From Macrobrachium rosenbergii (Eukaryota > Arthropoda > Malacostraca > Decapoda > Palaemonidae): a stretch of 64,000 bases of DNA. The notes beneath the pieces were generated by a model, which saw nothing but the letters and a program-made list of their open reading frames with translations, was not told the origin of the DNA and searched no databases. Shown here piece by piece: positions 1-14,751 of this stretch. Positions within the stretch are counted from its first letter, which is position 1. Every line of letters begins with the position of its first letter. The stretch lies in contig NC_089777.1 in assembly GCF_040412425.1 (NCBI RefSeq), forward strand, positions 30,929,037 to 30,993,036, written 5' to 3'. Made by a program: the position numbers and the translations under genes.

Positions 1-240
1 GAGAAAATCACGTCAAGAAGCGACGGGGAAGAGTAAAATTCATCCAGATACAACGGAGGGAAGAGAGACGGAAGAGGCAAGAGAAATAAAATGGGAGATA
101 TTTGACGGCGAGCGAAGGGAAATTCCCTTTTAAGGTAGAAGAAAGAAGAAAGTCGTCCGTTACAGAACATCCAGTTGATATCGTCATGTTGAAGGATTTT
201 ACAACTACTTATCTGAGGTTATTTATATACTCATTTACAT
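1..240. other. Non-coding, purine-rich unique sequence
   Basis: GA/AG-rich DNA, with nothing recognisable before the first microsatellite. Confidence 0.5.
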
Positions 241-242
241 AC

Positions 243-403
<161 letters not shown>

Positions 404-692
404 CCTGTGCGTGTGCAACAGTGCATAAGCAATGTATGATATGTCGTGTACATTTCACATGGGTATGTAATCAGGTTGCTTCCGTTACAAAGTAATACAT
501 CTCATATTCGAAGGCTAGTTGGTTCGAGGAAATGATCGAGCGGATTTGTTATGAAATCAGGAATCATGTCCTTGACTTTCTGGCTAAGAGTCAATACCCG
601 GAGTTGAATTTAAATAATATACGTGAAAATAAAATTTATATATATGTGTCAGTAAACGGTAAAATAAAGAAGATATGTAAATATAATGTGGG

Positions 693-827
<135 letters not shown>

Positions 828-853
828 TATTCATTAAGATGATTCAGAATTGA

Positions 854-899
854 AAAACCGACCATCAGTTTTGGCTGCCTACGTAATTTCACACACACA

Positions 900-990
<91 letters not shown>

Positions 991-1064
991 CATGTGTATA
1001 TGCGTGTGTATGTTTGTGTGTGTGTGTATGAAATTACAGGCAGCCTAAACTGATGGTCGATTTT
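854..1064. repeat. Foldback element with (TA)n core
   Basis: The left arm (854-899, with CGACCATCAG, GGCTGCCT, GTAATTTCA) is repeated in inverted orientation at 1021-1064 (TGAAATTACAGGCAGCC, CTGATGGTCG). Between them lie about 40 TA units (900-979) and a TG-rich run (979-1028). A palindromic non-autonomous element hosting a microsatellite is the simplest reading; no target-site duplication was established. Confidence 0.75.
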
Positions 1065-1305
1065 GCAATGTCTAAATCCTCTTAATGAAGAGAAAAAAAT
1101 GAGAAAAATGCCAACAATAACCTCATACCATAATTTAAAAAAAAACCTGTCAACCTCAAGCCAACCTCCAAACAAAAAACACCCACCTCTATCCAAAACC
1201 TCAAAGAAAACTGACGGGAGAAAGAGAAACAGAAACAAAATGCCGAAATGGCGGACCTCTTTCACCGAGAGTTATAAAGAAAATAATCTCCTATTTACCT
1301 TAGCA

Positions 1306-1308
<3 letters not shown>

Positions 1309-1363
<55 letters not shown>
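1309..1363. repeat. (GA)n microsatellite
   Basis: About 27 AG units, followed by a C-rich stretch. Confidence 0.97.
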
Positions 1364-1365
<2 letters not shown>

Positions 1366-3050
1366 CTATATCCCGCCCCCTCCCTCCCCCTTTCTTTGCT
1401 CCCATAAAAGTAACCGACTACAGCTGCCGCGAAGAAAAGCCTGGGAAAGAAAAGAGGGTCTCCCAAGACTTGGAAGGAAACTCAAGCCTGCAAGACTTTA
1501 AAGCTGAAAAGCCCAACGGCATCTCGAAACAAAAGTAGAATCTCCATTTTTATGTTACTACGGAAAGGGAGAGGAAAAGGTCTGACGCTCTCCGATTTTC
1601 TGCTGCGGATTTGTTTCCGTCAGTCCAGTCGTGTCTCTCCGCGCGGATGAAACCATAATTCTCGGTGCGAAATGGGGGCTGGAGCGATTCTATAATTAGG
1701 GAAATTAGTCGTTCAAGGAGATTGTTCTGGGAGATTCGAAGACTAGTCATTTATTTCTTTATCAATACTCGACTGAAAAAAACACAAGAATTACACACAC
1801 AAAATTCAGAAAAAATCGGTGATTCATCTGTCAAATGTAAGACGCTCTAATTGTTTAGAAAATTATAATTTCCCATTCCGGAAACATCATACAGTTTCGC
1901 CCATAAAGTACTAATTCTTCCTTTAAGAAATGTGTTGGGTACACTTTATTTCATTCTGCGGGGTTCCTAATGACGTATAAATGAACAATGCTCACTCTTT
2001 GTAAACAGTTTTACGAAAATGAGGCCAATATTAAAATGTAGCAATAAAACGGGTGCATATCACAGACATACCCAAAACGTTTATTAACGCACAAAAAGTT
2101 AAGGCATTAAATTACATTTCTTAATTAACTTGCGAACGAATATCAAAATGTGTAGACAGAAATACAAATTTATTGATGATAATTCAGATTTAATACATAT
2201 TCAATACATATCAAATGCTCAGTTAAAGAAACGCAATGACCTCCACATATCAAATGGAACTGAAAGGGCTTGGTCCTGTTTAAGCTCATTAATAGCTCAC
2301 GGAAATTATCTAAAACAAACAATTCCACGACATGTTAAAAAAAATCTGTATCCGTCTGGTTCCCGGGAACTCAAGTCGTCCCAGAACCTCTCCTCGTCGG
2401 ATTATCATAACACCAGACTCTCCACCTTTCTTGGTTCCCACACAAACCCTCTAAGGCCCCTTTTAAGAATAATCTAATCTCTCGGTGTTCTTTTTTTCGC
2501 ATCTCCATCTACATGGCCTCATCACAAACACCCTCACCCCACCCAGAGGCCCATTTCCCACCCGCAAGAGGTCCTACGACGGGAGCCCATGACTCCTTCT
2601 CTCTCTCTCTCACCCCTGCTGCTACTCCTCCCCAGGGGGACCTGGTTGAAAAAAGCTCCCGAGGGCGAAGTCCCCAGTGTCATAACATGGCAGGTCGGAG
2701 CCGGATTCACTCCGTCATGTAATGCATAACACTCACGAGTTCACTTAGGCATTAAATTCCGAGAAATGCTACGAAAAACTCCAGGGTTTCGTGGTACCCG
2801 AACGCCTTTAATTCGTATAATCTTCTCGAAGTCGTATCCGCTGTAATGTTCTGCCCTACAGAAGGAGAAGGAGAAAAAGAAGGAGTTGAGGTGCTTGATG
2901 AATCTTTCTCATTGTTCCCCCTTAGACCTCATCATCCTTGTCTTTCCTTTTATTGTTATTATTGTTAGCTGTATTATTATTACTATATTCTCATCATTAC
3001 TTCTATTACCATCATCCTTTATATACTCCTGTTGTGAATAATAATGATAG
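1364..3050. other. Unique non-coding DNA
   Basis: Mixed-composition DNA with no exon, RNA gene or element recognised. A C-rich piece at 2380-2660 includes a short TC run near 2600. Confidence 0.5.
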
Positions 3051-3052
3051 TG

Positions 3053-3053
<1 letters not shown>

Positions 3054-3104
<51 letters not shown>
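3054..3104. repeat. (TTA)n microsatellite
   Basis: About 16 ATT units. The preceding 2930-3050 is a degenerate ATT/TTC-rich approach. Confidence 0.95.
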
Positions 3105-3106
<2 letters not shown>

Positions 3107-3536
3107 TTCCCTGCAATGTATTACTTTGGCGAAACACTTAATGGCATTAGAATAAGAATCAGAGTGTTGAATTCCAGGCTAAAGTCATTCATTACACGCC
3201 CATAAGCGTAATGCGTATGCATGCGTAATCAAGGCACTTATCCTCTGAGTTGCGCGATGCCTAAAAGACCTATATTACTTTTACTTCTGTTGTTCGAATG
3301 CGCTGAATTCACGCTGACGCCTGGCAGCCAACTCATAATACTTAACCACTCAATCAATTAACTGAAACGAATATGAAATGGTGGGCAATCGTTAGTCTCT
3401 CTTGCGCACAACCCGAAAGTCAATTAACTTTTTTGTTATTAGAATTGTATATTATTGTCTGTGGTATAAAGATACTAGATACACATTTGCTCTTATAAAA
3501 TGTCTTTCATAGAGTTACGGCAAGTGGTTTTTTTAG

Positions 3537-3537
<1 letters not shown>

Positions 3538-3601
<64 letters not shown>

Positions 3602-3659
3602 GTAGCACCATTAGTAATAAAATAAAGTCGACAGATTGTAGAGCTACAACAACAACAAC

Positions 3660-3707
<48 letters not shown>

Positions 3708-3716
3708 TAATAATAA
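3538..3716. repeat. (AAT)n with (AAC)n, compound
   Basis: About 20 AAT units (3540-3600), a 45-bp spacer, then (AAC)5 passing into about 20 AAT units (3646-3716). Confidence 0.95.
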
Positions 3717-3899
3717 AGTCCATAATTAAAGAGGAGAATACGACCAAGAAAACTGCTTGCTTGGTTGAATACATCAAGGTCTGTTGATTCCTTTCACCGA
3801 AAAAATATCTAACCACTTGAGTAGGAAAACGGTCATTGAGTGTGATGGCGACAACGAATGACGTCAAAGCAAACGTCCTAATGCCTTACAGTATCACGC

Positions 3900-3902
<3 letters not shown>

Positions 3903-3958
<56 letters not shown>

Positions 3959-4047
3959 ACTTGAAGGTTACAAACACTGAAATTCTCTCTCTCTCTCTCT
4001 CTCTCTCTCAAGGTTACGGGATAGATCAAAATAAATTCCCATAAAAA

Positions 4048-4113
<66 letters not shown>
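3903..4113. repeat. (TC)n, (TC)n, (GA)n inverted cluster
   Basis: (TC)27 at 3903-3956 and (TC)13 at 3983-4009 are followed by (AG)31 at 4051-4113 in opposite orientation. The spacers share a GAAGGTTAC/CAAGGTTAC motif, so part was duplicated. The tracts could pair as a long hairpin. Confidence 0.9.
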
Positions 4114-4117
<4 letters not shown>

Positions 4118-4940
4118 TTAACCTCTCCTAAATGACATGACTAAATAAATTCATTAATATTCTCGGTCGCAGTCTGAAATCAGAGACGGGCGACAGGTCT
4201 CTTTCAGTTCCTCGACGTCACGAGAGATTAAGCTTTCGACTTAAATGAACACTTAAACACAAAACCTGAACAAACAGCTTTCGAGATAAGATTCTAATGG
4301 ACGATACAAATAAGATATCGCGTGTCCTGAAAAATATCCCAGGGAAATTTTCCGCTCGGTGACACAGTCCAGTCGCCTGGTTGTCGCAGGGTGACGGGTC
4401 GTTTCAGACGGCGTTGAATATTACAGTTGAGATTTGTAACCTAAAGATGCCATTAGATATTACAGTTGAGATTTGTCACCTGAAGAAACTTCTCTCGTTT
4501 CTATTTAGTCTGTCCTGGGCTCGAGTGACTTGACTTCTATTTCTTTCTAAAGAAACGCACGAGCGTTCATTTCAAACTTCGTACATGTCAATGTTCACTG
4601 ATGTTGAATAAACGTACTTTTTACCTGTACGCATACAACAAGCACATACCGATGCATGCATGCATCATTTATACAATCACACGTACATATGCATGTCACG
4701 TATAACCTTCTAATTGCGTACTCATACCGTCAGAAATGACGGAAATATAAAAGAAGGTCGATTCCGCAAATTCCGAGTTCGGGGACGTTACGTATCGGTA
4801 CTAACTCGCACCAAAGAATCTTTATTGTGAAATTTTATTTTTATTTTTTTTTAAGGGTCTAGTGGCAAGCTGGACGATGGCAAGCACAACCTTGGAGTGC
4901 TATGCTTGCAGACGATCACTACTGAATTATGAAACTGCTC
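4114..4940. other. Unique non-coding DNA
   Basis: No gene seen. A near-duplicate phrase ATTACAGTTGAGATTTGT occurs at about 4419 and 4459 with a 40-bp period, a two-copy micro-duplication. Confidence 0.5.
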
Positions 4941-4941
4941 A

Positions 4942-4942
<1 letters not shown>

Positions 4943-5020
<78 letters not shown>
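4943..5020. repeat. (TA)n microsatellite
   Basis: About 39 TA units directly before the three-copy unit at 5031. Confidence 0.97.
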
Positions 5021-5023
<3 letters not shown>

Positions 5024-5030
5024 CCACGAA

Positions 5031-5205
5031 GGAAACGGAAACACTGGAGTGCTGCGAGGCCTTTCGACACCCGTCCTTTACTTGAGTCTGCTAAGTAAAG
5101 GACGTAAGTGTCGAAAACCTCTGCAGCACTCCAATGTTTCCGTTTCAGACTCAAGTAAAGGACGTAAGTGTCGAAAGGCCTCGCAGCACTCACGTGTTTC
5201 CGTTT
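5031..5205. repeat. Three copies of a ~60-bp unit, one inverted
   Basis: Copy 1 (5031-5092) is in reverse orientation. Copies 2 (5092-5145) and 3 (5145-5205) are forward, sharing AGTAAAGGACGTAAGTGTCG, GCAGCACTC and TGTTTCCGTTT. The group lies between two long TA tracts. Confidence 0.85.
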
Positions 5206-5261
5206 TTATCTTTATTTATATATTCATTTTATCTATATTTATATATTCATCATATTCCATA

Positions 5262-5482
<221 letters not shown>

Positions 5483-5910
5483 ATGTATGTTATCATCTTA
5501 CACACTGACATGAAACGCTAATACCACTTCTTAAGCAATTATGAATCGGAATGCAGCAATCATATGATAAGTGGATAATTGGAAGGTGTCATACGAGCTA
5601 TAACATCAAGGCCCATTAGAAATTATATTCTTGGAACTGATGGGAAACTGTGCGTCATTGAGAACAAAAAATGACCGACACTTGAAACTTAATCGCAATC
5701 ATTGTCACCTACTGCCAGGCGTAGGCGCCAATTATCTTTTCTCTGCATAGAACCTGAAACGCTTAATGCTCGTTTCACACTCGGCAATCATGAGAAAATG
5801 AGTCGGAAAAGTTCTCAAGTGTAGATTTGTACGTGTGTGGAAACACCAATCACCATGACAACGGCGTATAGAGATCTTCAATTGAAGTCCTTCCCGCTCA
5901 CCGCTTATGC
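5483..5910. other. Unique non-coding DNA
   Basis: Nothing recognised. Confidence 0.5.
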
Positions 5911-5963
5911 TCTCTCTCTCTCTCTCTCTCTTACATCTATAAATATAAATTAATATAAATATA

Positions 5964-6041
<78 letters not shown>

Positions 6042-6187
6042 GCATATACACATATATAATACATATGTATATTACAAACGCATATATATATGTATATATA
6101 TTACAAACACACATATATATGTATGCATGTATATATATGTGTATATATATAATTGTGTGTGTGTGTGCGCGCGCGCGCGTGCGCATG
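5911..6187. repeat. (TC)n / (TA)n / (TG)n(CG)n compound tract
   Basis: (TC)10, then AT-rich sequence and TA from 5968. Alternating purine-pyrimidine DNA continues to 6187, ending in TG then CG repeats (6154-6187), a strong Z-DNA type sequence. Confidence 0.93.
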
Positions 6188-6466
6188 AAAGACCACCAAG
6201 AAAAGAAATAATCTCTGATCACAAAACTCAACCTTAATAACGATATCATAACTAAATTTTCTCAAATGACCAATAAATTTCTGTTTAAAAGAATAACTGG
6301 AATTATCCTGAAGTCATTGAAGTTTAACCCTGTTAAAAAAAATATTAACATACTTTCGTCATTTCCAGGTACATGATGACTGAAATAAAGCAATCTTGAC
6401 CACTCACCCCAACAGCAACTTTCTTTTAGTTAAAGTTTCTTGCAATCGGAAGCAAACATGAGTTGG
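6188..6466. other. Unique non-coding DNA
   Basis: AT-rich, nothing recognised. Confidence 0.45.

Positions 6467-6522
<56 letters not shown>
6467..6522. repeat. (ATT)n microsatellite
   Basis: About 18 units. Confidence 0.95.
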
Positions 6523-6635
6523 GAAACAGGCAAAAATGACCACTTTATCTGAAACGAGAAAATGATGAAAATAATAAACAAGTAATGACGAAGTCTGTCT
6601 GTAAAAAAGTCACTGGCGCTATGGTGGCCAAGATG

Positions 6636-6735
6636 CCTCCTCCTCCTCCTCCTCCTCCTCCTCCTCCTCCTCCTCCTCCTCCCTCCTCCTCCTCCTCCTC
6701 CTCCTCCTCCTCCTCCTCCTCCCCCTCCTCCTCTT
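6636..6735. repeat. (CCT)n microsatellite
   Basis: About 33 CCT units with a one-base frame slip near 6682 and CCCC near 6721. It creates a Pro/Ser pseudo-ORF on + and Arg/Glu on the other strand. The all-pyrimidine strand can form triplex DNA. Confidence 0.95.
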
Positions 6736-8198
6736 CAGGGAAAGGTACCTACAAAAAATCCTTTCAGCAACCAGAGGTGTAACAATGCTAGGTGCATGGT
6801 TATTACGATGACCAAACACGACAGTTTCTCAGGTGTACCTCAGGTGATTTCAGTTATTCATTAGAAAAAACTTTTCAGGCGCTGCGAGGAATCTTACTCT
6901 TCATTTCGAAATAGAGGAAAATGGGTCAAACATCATTGCATTATTTTTAGTTACTATTTCCAAAAATTTTTTATAAAGTAATAACGTAGCCTATTAAAAA
7001 AGTTGGGGAAAGAATAAGCAAGGAATCTTCTCCTACATATAACAAGAGTTTTAAAAATGAAAATCAATGATGAAGATGACAAGTGAACGGTATGCGTGTG
7101 TGTATTTTCCGGTTTTATGTTTCATAAAGAAAATAGTTGACCAAAACTGGCATCTACTCAGATAACCCTTGAAAACCGCATGCTATAATTGATGGATGAA
7201 AAGGGGCAGGCCTATATTCCAAAACTAAAAATGGCGTATAAAAAGAAATGCATTATTTTTAAAAGTTGCCGCCGCCATTCTCCAGCGCTGGTAGCACACG
7301 TCAGCCTTCCCGATCCAACATATACAGCGTGAAGTTACGAACCCGAGCGTCAACTTCCTTTATAAATTTCAACAGAATTCGCTTCCAAGATGTGGAATTC
7401 TCTGTTTGCCTCGTATTTTCTAAACTAAGTTCCGAATGAACAAGCTTGATTTAGAAAGTTATGTCCGTCTCGTTTTTCTTAAATCTTGTTTATCCCGTCA
7501 CTCTGTAATCGTCTTTGTATCTCCTGGTTACAAGAAATACTAGGAGGATTGTATCATATACTTAAGCATGCATTCGGAGACCGCAAACCTCCGGCAAGTA
7601 TGAAAATCTAACTACGTAACTTTTTGCTTAATCCTGCTAACAAGCAAGGAAACACAATAAAAAAACGAGACAAATTCATAACCTCCTTGCGGAGTTAAAT
7701 ACATTATATAATACAACCTTGATAGCAAAAAAATACAACAAAATCTTGAGCTAACATTTCCTCGTGCGCCAGACTCATTATTCACGTGGCTGCTTATACA
7801 ATGTCCTACATAACACAGAGCAACTGTATTATGTATGTTTTTATGTTATTTTACGAACCTAGGATACAATGTCATAATGAGATGGCACTGTATGTTAATC
7901 AGTGGTTCATCTGCAGTCCACATGTTACTGTTAATAATCAATCATTTATCTGCGTGGTGCCAAGGTTATCGGTAATAATAGCCCAATCAACCGAAGGTGG
8001 GCCCCTTAGATACTTAACAAATGTATCAAGTTATCGAAGAGAAGTATTAGTTTTATTTCCACAGAGATGTTAACGAATATGTAGCATTACGTGTAAGTAG
8101 TCACACAGAAAATGTCAGAAATGGCTTATTGTGGGCCATCGAATAGTACAGCAATGTTGCGGAAATTATCTGGAGACTACAAGATTTTTTTGCTGCCC

Positions 8199-8200
<2 letters not shown>
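6736..8200. other. Unique non-coding DNA
   Basis: Low in repeats. No exon or RNA gene recognised. Confidence 0.5.

Positions 8201-8201
<1 letters not shown>

Positions 8202-8258
<57 letters not shown>
8202..8258. repeat. (GA)n microsatellite
   Basis: About 28 units. Confidence 0.97.
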
Positions 8259-8259
<1 letters not shown>

Positions 8260-9340
8260 GTAATAAATTTATATTTCAATACACGAAATAAAAAAACAAC
8301 AAAAATGATAGAAAAAAAACACACACACCAAGCAGAAAGATATAGTTAATTAATACAAGTGTTATGCACCTTTAGCCAACATCGGTAGCATGAAAGAAAG
8401 CCATAAAAGGCGTAGATCTTCTAGCGTGAAAACGCGAGCTAGCCATGAGTCAAAACGTAATCATCTACGTCAGCATTAGCATACAATACGATATGTCAGA
8501 CCTTTTGATCTCCAACAAACGTAAGCGCTCAAAAATGATACCCATATAGCAACCGGAATGACCCACCCTTCTTTCTTTTCTTCCGTTTTTTCTTATTTTC
8601 TTCGGGCCTGGACAAGAAAAGGACATTCGGTTTCCTGTCCCATTGTTCTTCGCGCCCCCCCCCAAAAGCTTAAGATTTTTTTTTTTTTTTTTTAAGAATC
8701 ATCCGAATTAAAACAATTGGAGAGATTTGTCGACGAAAGCGTCCGCACTCAGTCTCTCTTTTACCTTCGTAGTGTTTGCAATAGGGACGTTAAACAAACG
8801 ATAAATCTTCGTTAATGGCTAGAGTTAACCGATGTTCCGCCTGACCGGCATGAGATACGGCCGTATCTGTTCTTATATTATGAAGGAATTTACGACGGCG
8901 ACGCACAAAAGCTATATATACACGGAATATATTATTCAGCTTAATGATAATGATTAGCATACTAGCACGTGATATGTCTCGGGGTGAGATTTATGAACCA
9001 GATCTCCCCCAGGTCTTCATTAATAATGGGGGTAATTTATAGAGAGTAAACTATAATAATAGTTTTATTAGGGCTTTTTAAACATGTGTAAAATCTATAT
9101 CTTGGAGATAAACTGGGGGATTCAACTGTACACATCTGCAATATATTTCTGCGTCCCGCCAACATACAACTGTCAGATTTTCAGAGCACACGTCTCTGTG
9201 TAATTATGAAAACGTGTATGAGCCCGGAATTAGCAGGTAATGCACATCAGTTACACATTATGTTAAAAAGGTACACGACATAATTAGTATACAGCATACA
9301 GAAGTAAACATATACATATAGATAGATCAATCATAAGCGT
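8259..9340. other. Unique DNA with possible regulatory island
   Basis: Holds a C run and an 18-base T run (8654-8693). From about 8740 to 9260 the sequence is free of simple repeats and rich in TAAT/GATTA/GATA-type words, with a CACGTG E-box at 8966-8971. That would fit an upstream enhancer, but only cross-species conservation could show it. Confidence 0.3.
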
Positions 9341-9342
9341 AA

Positions 9343-9632
<290 letters not shown>

Positions 9633-10780
9633 TAACACGGGGCTTTATCTGCATATAACTAATTCTGGCCGAAACAATCCAAAGATAGAAAATGGAAGAA
9701 TTACTCTTGTAAAATTAAAAGAAAGTGTAAAATTCATTATAAAAAAATCAATCTCTTCATTCGACCTTTTCCTTCATTTATTATTTAGTAAAATTTAGCA
9801 TAAGTTCGTAATAGGAAGGTATTCCATGAAGTTAGCGAGATCTCGATAAACAAATAATTTTCGCTAAAATTTAAAAGTGTCTTCGATAAGAAAAATTAGG
9901 ATGAACAAAAAAAAGAAACTGCTCGAGGATTGATACTGACCAGAACTATGGCCCAACAGAATAGATATGGTATTAAGTGGGCCAGACCTTCTTATTAATT
10001 TTTTTATTTATTTTTTCGTGTTTGGACTCCCAAGGTCCCTGTTTTTATAAATGATAGCAAACATGAGAATAACATCATGGTTAGACCGGTATGAAGATCT
10101 AGGCCGCAATCCCCCCGCGATCTTTGGCCTTTGATTAAAACGCAAGTAATGGCCATTGCATTTCCTGTCGAATTACGAAACCTGCCTCAGATAAAAAAAA
10201 AAATATGTCAGCGAGATACCCCAAAGCGGGTGCCTTTACACTCCTTGTCGAATTAGGAAGAATTTCTAAGAAAAATTCAAAACAGGTGCGCACGTTATTA
10301 TAAGAGCAGGATATCCCTTGTCAGAAGCCATGTAAAAGACAAAATTTGGGAAGTGTCAGATACCCCAGGTTGGATCAAGTTGGATCTTTCTGGCTCAGTC
10401 CTCTTTCTTTGGCTTCAAAACATCGTAAACTTTGATGTCTGCTGCGATCATGTCTCATGAGTCAGTACTGTAGTAATGACACGACCATTCGAAGTAAAGA
10501 CTTACAATTGTATTAATGACTGCATTCGATATTGCCCTCTGTAAAAATAGGCATTTCGCTTTCTGCACCTTTACAGGAATATACTTTGTGTCTCAAAGAA
10601 TTGAGATCGATGTCAATTCTAAGGAATCTTCAGTGGCAAAACTTTATAAAACCGTGATCACTGATCCCTATTTTTTATGACAATGAGGATAAACTAAAAT
10701 CTTATTCTTGCAGTAATTTTAGCGAGGCATACGTGAACAGATAATAGGAGGCATAATGATGAACACGTGCACATATGTAT
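9633..10780. other. Unique non-coding DNA
   Basis: Nothing recognised. CTTGTCGAATTAGGAAG at about 10242 echoes CCTGTCGAATTACGAAA at about 10164 (78-bp spacing), a faint local duplication. Confidence 0.45.
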
Positions 10781-10905
10781 GTATGTGCGTATAAATATAT
10801 ACGTATATACATATATATAAATATATGTATGTAAATATACAGTATGTACAGTATGTATAAGTGTATATATAATATATATATTATATATATACAGTATACA
10901 TATAC

Positions 10906-10971
<66 letters not shown>

Positions 10972-10981
10972 ATACATATAC

Positions 10982-11039
<58 letters not shown>

Positions 11040-11084
11040 TATATATACATATATATACATATATTATATATATAACACAGAGTA
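10781..11084. repeat. TA-rich compound tract with duplicated flank
   Basis: Pure TA at about 10908-10966 and 10985-11034. Each is preceded by a near-identical word (ACAGTATACATATACATTAT at 10891, ACAATATACATATACATTAT at 10967), so a 76-bp unit including its TA tract was duplicated. Confidence 0.9.
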
Positions 11085-11610
11085 TGAGAGAACGAATGAA
11101 TATTTGATTATGTAAATGTTCCGGATAAGAAAAAAAGTGAATTGCGGGTACAACCTAAATGGCAGCTATATCGCAATGCCCACGTTAGTGGAGGCCAGTG
11201 ACCAGAAAGACGTCGGGAAAGAGAACTATTCCCAGCCACCCCCTCTCTCCCCCGGGAATTCCATCCCTCCCAGCCCCCGACCAACCCCCACCACTTTACT
11301 TCCTGTAATGAAAAACATTGTGCTTTGAGCCATGCGCATTAAGTAGTTGACAAAGTCCGTACTAAGATCGGGCGGGGTCCAAGTGCTGCTCCCTGGCGCG
11401 CACTTAATCCAGAAGCAAATTCTCAAGAATATTATAACCTGAGGAAATTTGTCACCCACAGAAATACAAAGACTTCGTTTTGGTTCGCTGAAAAATTCCT
11501 GGTACTGATAATAAGAACTTGGATAGAGATAGCCTTGAAATAATGTCGCCAGCGCTCGATTTTTCCACTAGAATTCATTTTCAGGGACGCTTACTGGTTC
11601 AGTGTGCCAA

Positions 11611-11612
<2 letters not shown>
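11085..11612. other. Unique non-coding DNA
   Basis: Nothing recognised. 11220-11300 is C-rich, which gives Pro-rich false ORFs. Confidence 0.5.

Positions 11613-11688
<76 letters not shown>
11613..11688. repeat. (TC)n microsatellite
   Basis: About 38 units. Confidence 0.97.
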
Positions 11689-11690
<2 letters not shown>

Positions 11691-12141
11691 AGTTTGATTG
11701 TATATTCTATATATTTCAAAGCACCAGCAAAACTCACAACTACGTAAATTTAATTCCTAAGTGTTTCTTTGCATTATATAGAAACTTATAAGTGTATTTG
11801 TAACATTTTCGCCTCTGTATATTAAGTGCATAGGTATAAGCGAGATACGGATTATACTGCAGATAGCAACACCCAAGTGTATCGTATTCTGTAAGAATAA
11901 ATTATTGACGCAAATAAATAAATTATTAATATCAATAAAGTACTGACGTATGGACCATTTTTTTAAAATATTCCATGTACTCACTAAGTGCGAAAATATA
12001 AATGTACTCTATATGATAAATAATTTAATCATGTTCGAATAAGTGATTTTAAAATTACTTATAAAAAAATTATTTATCGCAAAAAATGTTCTTTGTTTTT
12101 AAAACAGTTCATGCATTCACCCGGGAAAATATCATACGCTC

Positions 12142-12143
<2 letters not shown>

Positions 12144-12211
<68 letters not shown>
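12144..12211. repeat. (GA)n microsatellite
   Basis: About 34 units, complementary to the TC tract 450 bp upstream. The AT-rich spacer between them holds nothing recognised. Confidence 0.97.
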
Positions 12212-14405
<2,194 letters not shown>

Positions 14406-14407
<2 letters not shown>

Positions 14408-14750
14408 TTGTTTGGAGGAAGCATCCATTACTGACTCGATTTCTTCCCCATAAAAAATAAAAAAAAGCCATCTACTTCAACGAGAATTCCGCAGAGTAGC
14501 CAGCTGGAATTGGGAGACAAAAGAAAAAAATTAAATACTAGGATAAAAAAATCATTAAACGAGAATTCTCGCGTCAAGAATAAATCTTGCTGTAATAACT
14601 CAAGGACGAGGGAGGAAAAAAACGGCAAAAACTAATTTACGGTCCGAGAACTTCTCAACGTAAGTTAACACGGATAATGAAATGTGGAAACCTCTAAGTG
14701 TGAGAGCTGAAATAAGAGGGATCTGCAGTGAATTTACCCAGGGCGGCAGT
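14406..14750. other. Unique non-coding DNA
   Basis: A-rich, nothing recognised. Confidence 0.45.
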
Positions 14751-14751
14751 C

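Noticed and set aside
6585..6819. Poly-Pro/poly-Ser and poly-Arg/poly-Glu ORFs
   Set aside because: Overlapping, opposite-strand products of a (CCT)n tract with a frame slip; flanks have no coding character.
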